Origin: Acidobacteriota bacterium
GTDB lineage: Bacteria; Acidobacteriota; Terriglobia; Terriglobales; Acidobacteriaceae
Assembly: GCA_021799405.1 (NCBI GenBank)
Contig: JAJZAL010000110.1
Coordinates: forward strand, 1-16,473
DNA length: 16,473 nucleotides
Direction of reading: 5' to 3'
Shown here piece by piece: positions 14,798 to 16,473 of this stretch. Position 1 is the first letter of the stretch. Each line of letters starts with the position of its first letter. Both the position numbers and the translations under genes were made by a program. Below the pieces are notes generated by a model that had not been told where the DNA came from, made no database searches, and saw only the letters and a list, made by a program, of their open reading frames with translations.

Positions 14798-16473
14798 ATG
14801 AGGTTACGTTTCGCCAGCATGACGGTTGGCCTCACGCTGGGTGTTACCGCAGCGGTGGTGGTGGCTTGTGCCGTGGCCGCCTACTTTTACTCCGTACACC
14901 ACTTCAACAGCGTTCTCGATATGGCGCGCACCAATGCGTTGGCTGAAGGCGATCTCATTCATACCGCGCTCGAACACGCAATGCTGAACAACGACCGGCC
15001 CCTCATCGCAGAGATGATTGAGGGATTCGGCAAGCAGGCCCGTGTCGAGCAGCTCGTGTTGCTGGATCGCAACGGTGTACCGCGCTACTCAAGCGCGCCT
15101 CTCAACAAAGGTGAAAGCTTCAGGATTGATTCGGCAACCTGCCAGGCCTGCCATCATGATCCGCCGAACCGCAGAGGATCGAGCCGCGTCATCGAAACCC
15201 GGGGCGGAGCCATTCTCCGCACTGTCGTGCCGATCCGCAACCGCAAGGAGTGCTACAGGTGTCACAGCGCGAGCCAGAAGATCAATGGAGTTCTGATTCT
15301 TGATTACGACGCCGGCGAGGTTCGCGCCGGCATGACGCAGGATTTGCGGCGGATGGTCGCAGGCACAGGCGCGCTGACCTTCGTCATCGTGGGAGCCATC
15401 TTTGTGGTGATCCGCCTGTCGGTGCTGCGCCGTTTGCAGCGGCTGGAAACGACAGCGCGCCTTGTCTCGCAAGGCGACCTTAATCGGCGCGCTCCGGTGG
15501 AGGGCTCGGATACGCTTGCCTGGCTCGGGCAGGAGTTCAATATCATGGCGGACTCGCTGGCGGGCCTGGTGGGCGAAGTCAGCGCCCAGCGCGAACGCCT
15601 TGAAACCGTCATCAACAGTATCGACGATGGCATCGTCGTCCTCGATCCGGAGCGCAAGATCATCGCGGCCAATGATGCATTTCTCGCGCGCATCGGAAAC
15701 TCGCGCGAACAGGTGGTAGGCAATTGCTGTTATCAGGTGGGGCAGGCCCCCTGCAATCTGCCCGACTGCCCTACCCTCGCCTATCTGCGATCGGGAGAGC
15801 ACCAGGTAAGGATCTGCGAGCATCGCTCGGCCAATGGTTCAGTCACGTGGGAGGAGATTCACGTTTCGCCGATCCTGGATGCTTCCGCCCACCTGACGCA
15901 CGTCGTCGAGGTGTGGCGCGACATCTCCGAACGGCGGGCAGCCGAGGCAAATCTGGCCGAGTCGCATCGTCTCGCCTCGCTTGGCGTGCTGGCTTCCGGC
16001 TATTCGCACGAGTTGAACACACCACTCGGCACCGTGCTTACTTGCATTGAAGGCATCCTGCGCGAAATTCCCGCTCAGCGAAAAGGGCGGATCGACGAGG
16101 GTCGCATCCGCGAGAATGCCTCGATCGCGCGGGAGCAGTTGCTGCGCTGCCGCGGAATCACTCAACAATTCCTGCGCTTGTCGCGCGGGCAACGCCATGA
16201 CGGAGCGATTGTCGATCTGCGCGAGGTCATCGAGGCCGCGCAGCGGCTCGTCGATCCCACCGCTCGCGAGCACTCGGTCCACATTCTCGTCAGGCCCATC
16301 GCCATGGGACTCCATGTCCGCGCCGGCGAAGCGGAGTTGCAGGATCTGCTGATCAATCTCCTGCTCAATGCCGTTCAAGCCTCACGGCCGGGCAACAAGG
16401 TCGTGATAGATGCACGGAACGGAACTGATATTCGCGTTCGCGTCAGTGACGAGGGATGCGGAATCGCACCCGA
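14798..16473 (+). CDS. dihaem c-type cytochrome-containing sensor histidine kinase, 3' truncated by window end
   Basis: 558 codons are present and the frame is still open at the window end. The first membrane helix is at about 8-31, followed by a periplasmic domain (32-189) with two haem c motifs, C115-Q-A-C-H119 and C152-Y-R-C-H156. The second membrane helix is at about 190-208, then HAMP (about 209-260). The PAS domain (about 265-380) has a cysteine cluster (C310, C311, C319, C324, C340). The phospho-accepting H404 lies in 'SHELNTPL', the N-box N524 in 'LLLNAVQAS', and the G1 box starts at 'DEGCGIAP' as the window ends. The missing part should hold only the rest of the ATPase domain. Periplasmic haem suggests sensing of redox state, oxygen, NO or CO. 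The gene is divergent from the Rieske/cytochrome operon. A response-regulator partner is expected downstream. Confidence 0.93.
   Translation, partial: MRLRFASMTVGLTLGVTAAVVVACAVAAYFYSVHHFNSVLDMARTNALAEGDLIHTALEHAMLNNDRPLIAEMIEGFGKQARVEQLVLLDRNGVPRYSSAPLNKGESFRIDSATCQACHHDPPNRRGSSRVIETRGGAILRTVVPIRNRKECYRCHSASQKINGVLILDYDAGEVRAGMTQDLRRMVAGTGALTFVIVGAIFVVIRLSVLRRLQRLETTARLVSQGDLNRRAPVEGSDTLAWLGQEFNIMADSLAGLVGEVSAQRERLETVINSIDDGIVVLDPERKIIAANDAFLARIGNSREQVVGNCCYQVGQAPCNLPDCPTLAYLRSGEHQVRICEHRSANGSVTWEEIHVSPILDASAHLTHVVEVWRDISERRAAEANLAESHRLASLGVLASGYSHELNTPLGTVLTCIEGILREIPAQRKGRIDEGRIRENASIAREQLLRCRGITQQFLRLSRGQRHDGAIVDLREVIEAAQRLVDPTAREHSVHILVRPIAMGLHVRAGEAELQDLLINLLLNAVQASRPGNKVVIDARNGTDIRVRVSDEGCGIAP

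Noticed and set aside
15089..15823. 244-codon minus-strand open frame
   Set aside because: It lies fully opposite the haem-sensor kinase, whose motifs are continuous in the plus strand; long antisense frames are common in GC-rich genes.

Overview
The window looks like a chromosomal segment from a moderately GC-rich, respiratory, Gram-negative bacterium. It encodes TolC-type and lipoprotein envelope components, several c-type cytochromes, and a Rieske/cytochrome b complex whose sequence features fit a low-potential (menaquinol) chain. The combination of a hydrogenase-4-like complex without Ni ligands, a Rieske/b/multihaem-c operon, and a NarL-type regulator paired with a SHEIRN kinase suggests Acidobacteriota (Terriglobia) to me. 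That assignment is inference only. No tRNA, rRNA, CRISPR array or insertion sequence was seen.

Region 1 (1-2397, + strand) is the 3' end of an operon for a complex-I-like, energy-converting-hydrogenase-like membrane complex. It holds the C-terminus of a HyfF/NuoL/M-type proton-pumping subunit, a HyfG/HycE-like large subunit and a NuoB/HyfI-like small subunit. The small subunit keeps its [4Fe-4S] ligands. The large subunit has lost three of the four cysteines that bind NiFe, so it should not be a hydrogenase. This matches the poorly understood Ehr (energy-converting hydrogenase-related) complexes. A hairpin just after the operon may end it.

Region 2 (2568-8130, + strand) is a tightly coupled tripartite heavy-metal efflux system: outer-membrane factor, lipoprotein adaptor, and a CzcA/CusA-type RND pump. 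The genes are joined by 4-base ATGA overlaps. The pump carries the acidic signature of divalent-cation exporters.

Region 3 (8270-10632) is a divergent two-component pair. A NarL/FixJ-type response regulator (- strand) and a membrane PAS histidine kinase (+ strand) share a 320-bp intergenic region. Their target is unknown; the neighbouring efflux operon is one candidate.

Region 4 (10810-14595, - strand) is a respiratory operon, read right to left: a small single-span membrane protein of unknown function, a stand-alone cNMP-binding-like domain protein, a Rieske protein, a fused b6/subunit IV-type cytochrome b, and a membrane-anchored nine-haem cytochrome c. Together the last three should form a quinol:cytochrome c oxidoreductase in which the nonahaem protein replaces cytochrome c1.

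Region 5 (14798 to the window end, + strand) is divergent from region 4 and encodes a sensor histidine kinase with two CxxCH haem-binding motifs in its periplasmic domain and a cysteine-rich PAS domain. It is a likely redox sensor for the adjacent respiratory operon. The region between them holds a good sigma-70-like promoter (TTGACG-N17-CAGAAT) inside a cluster of TGACA/TGTCA half-sites.
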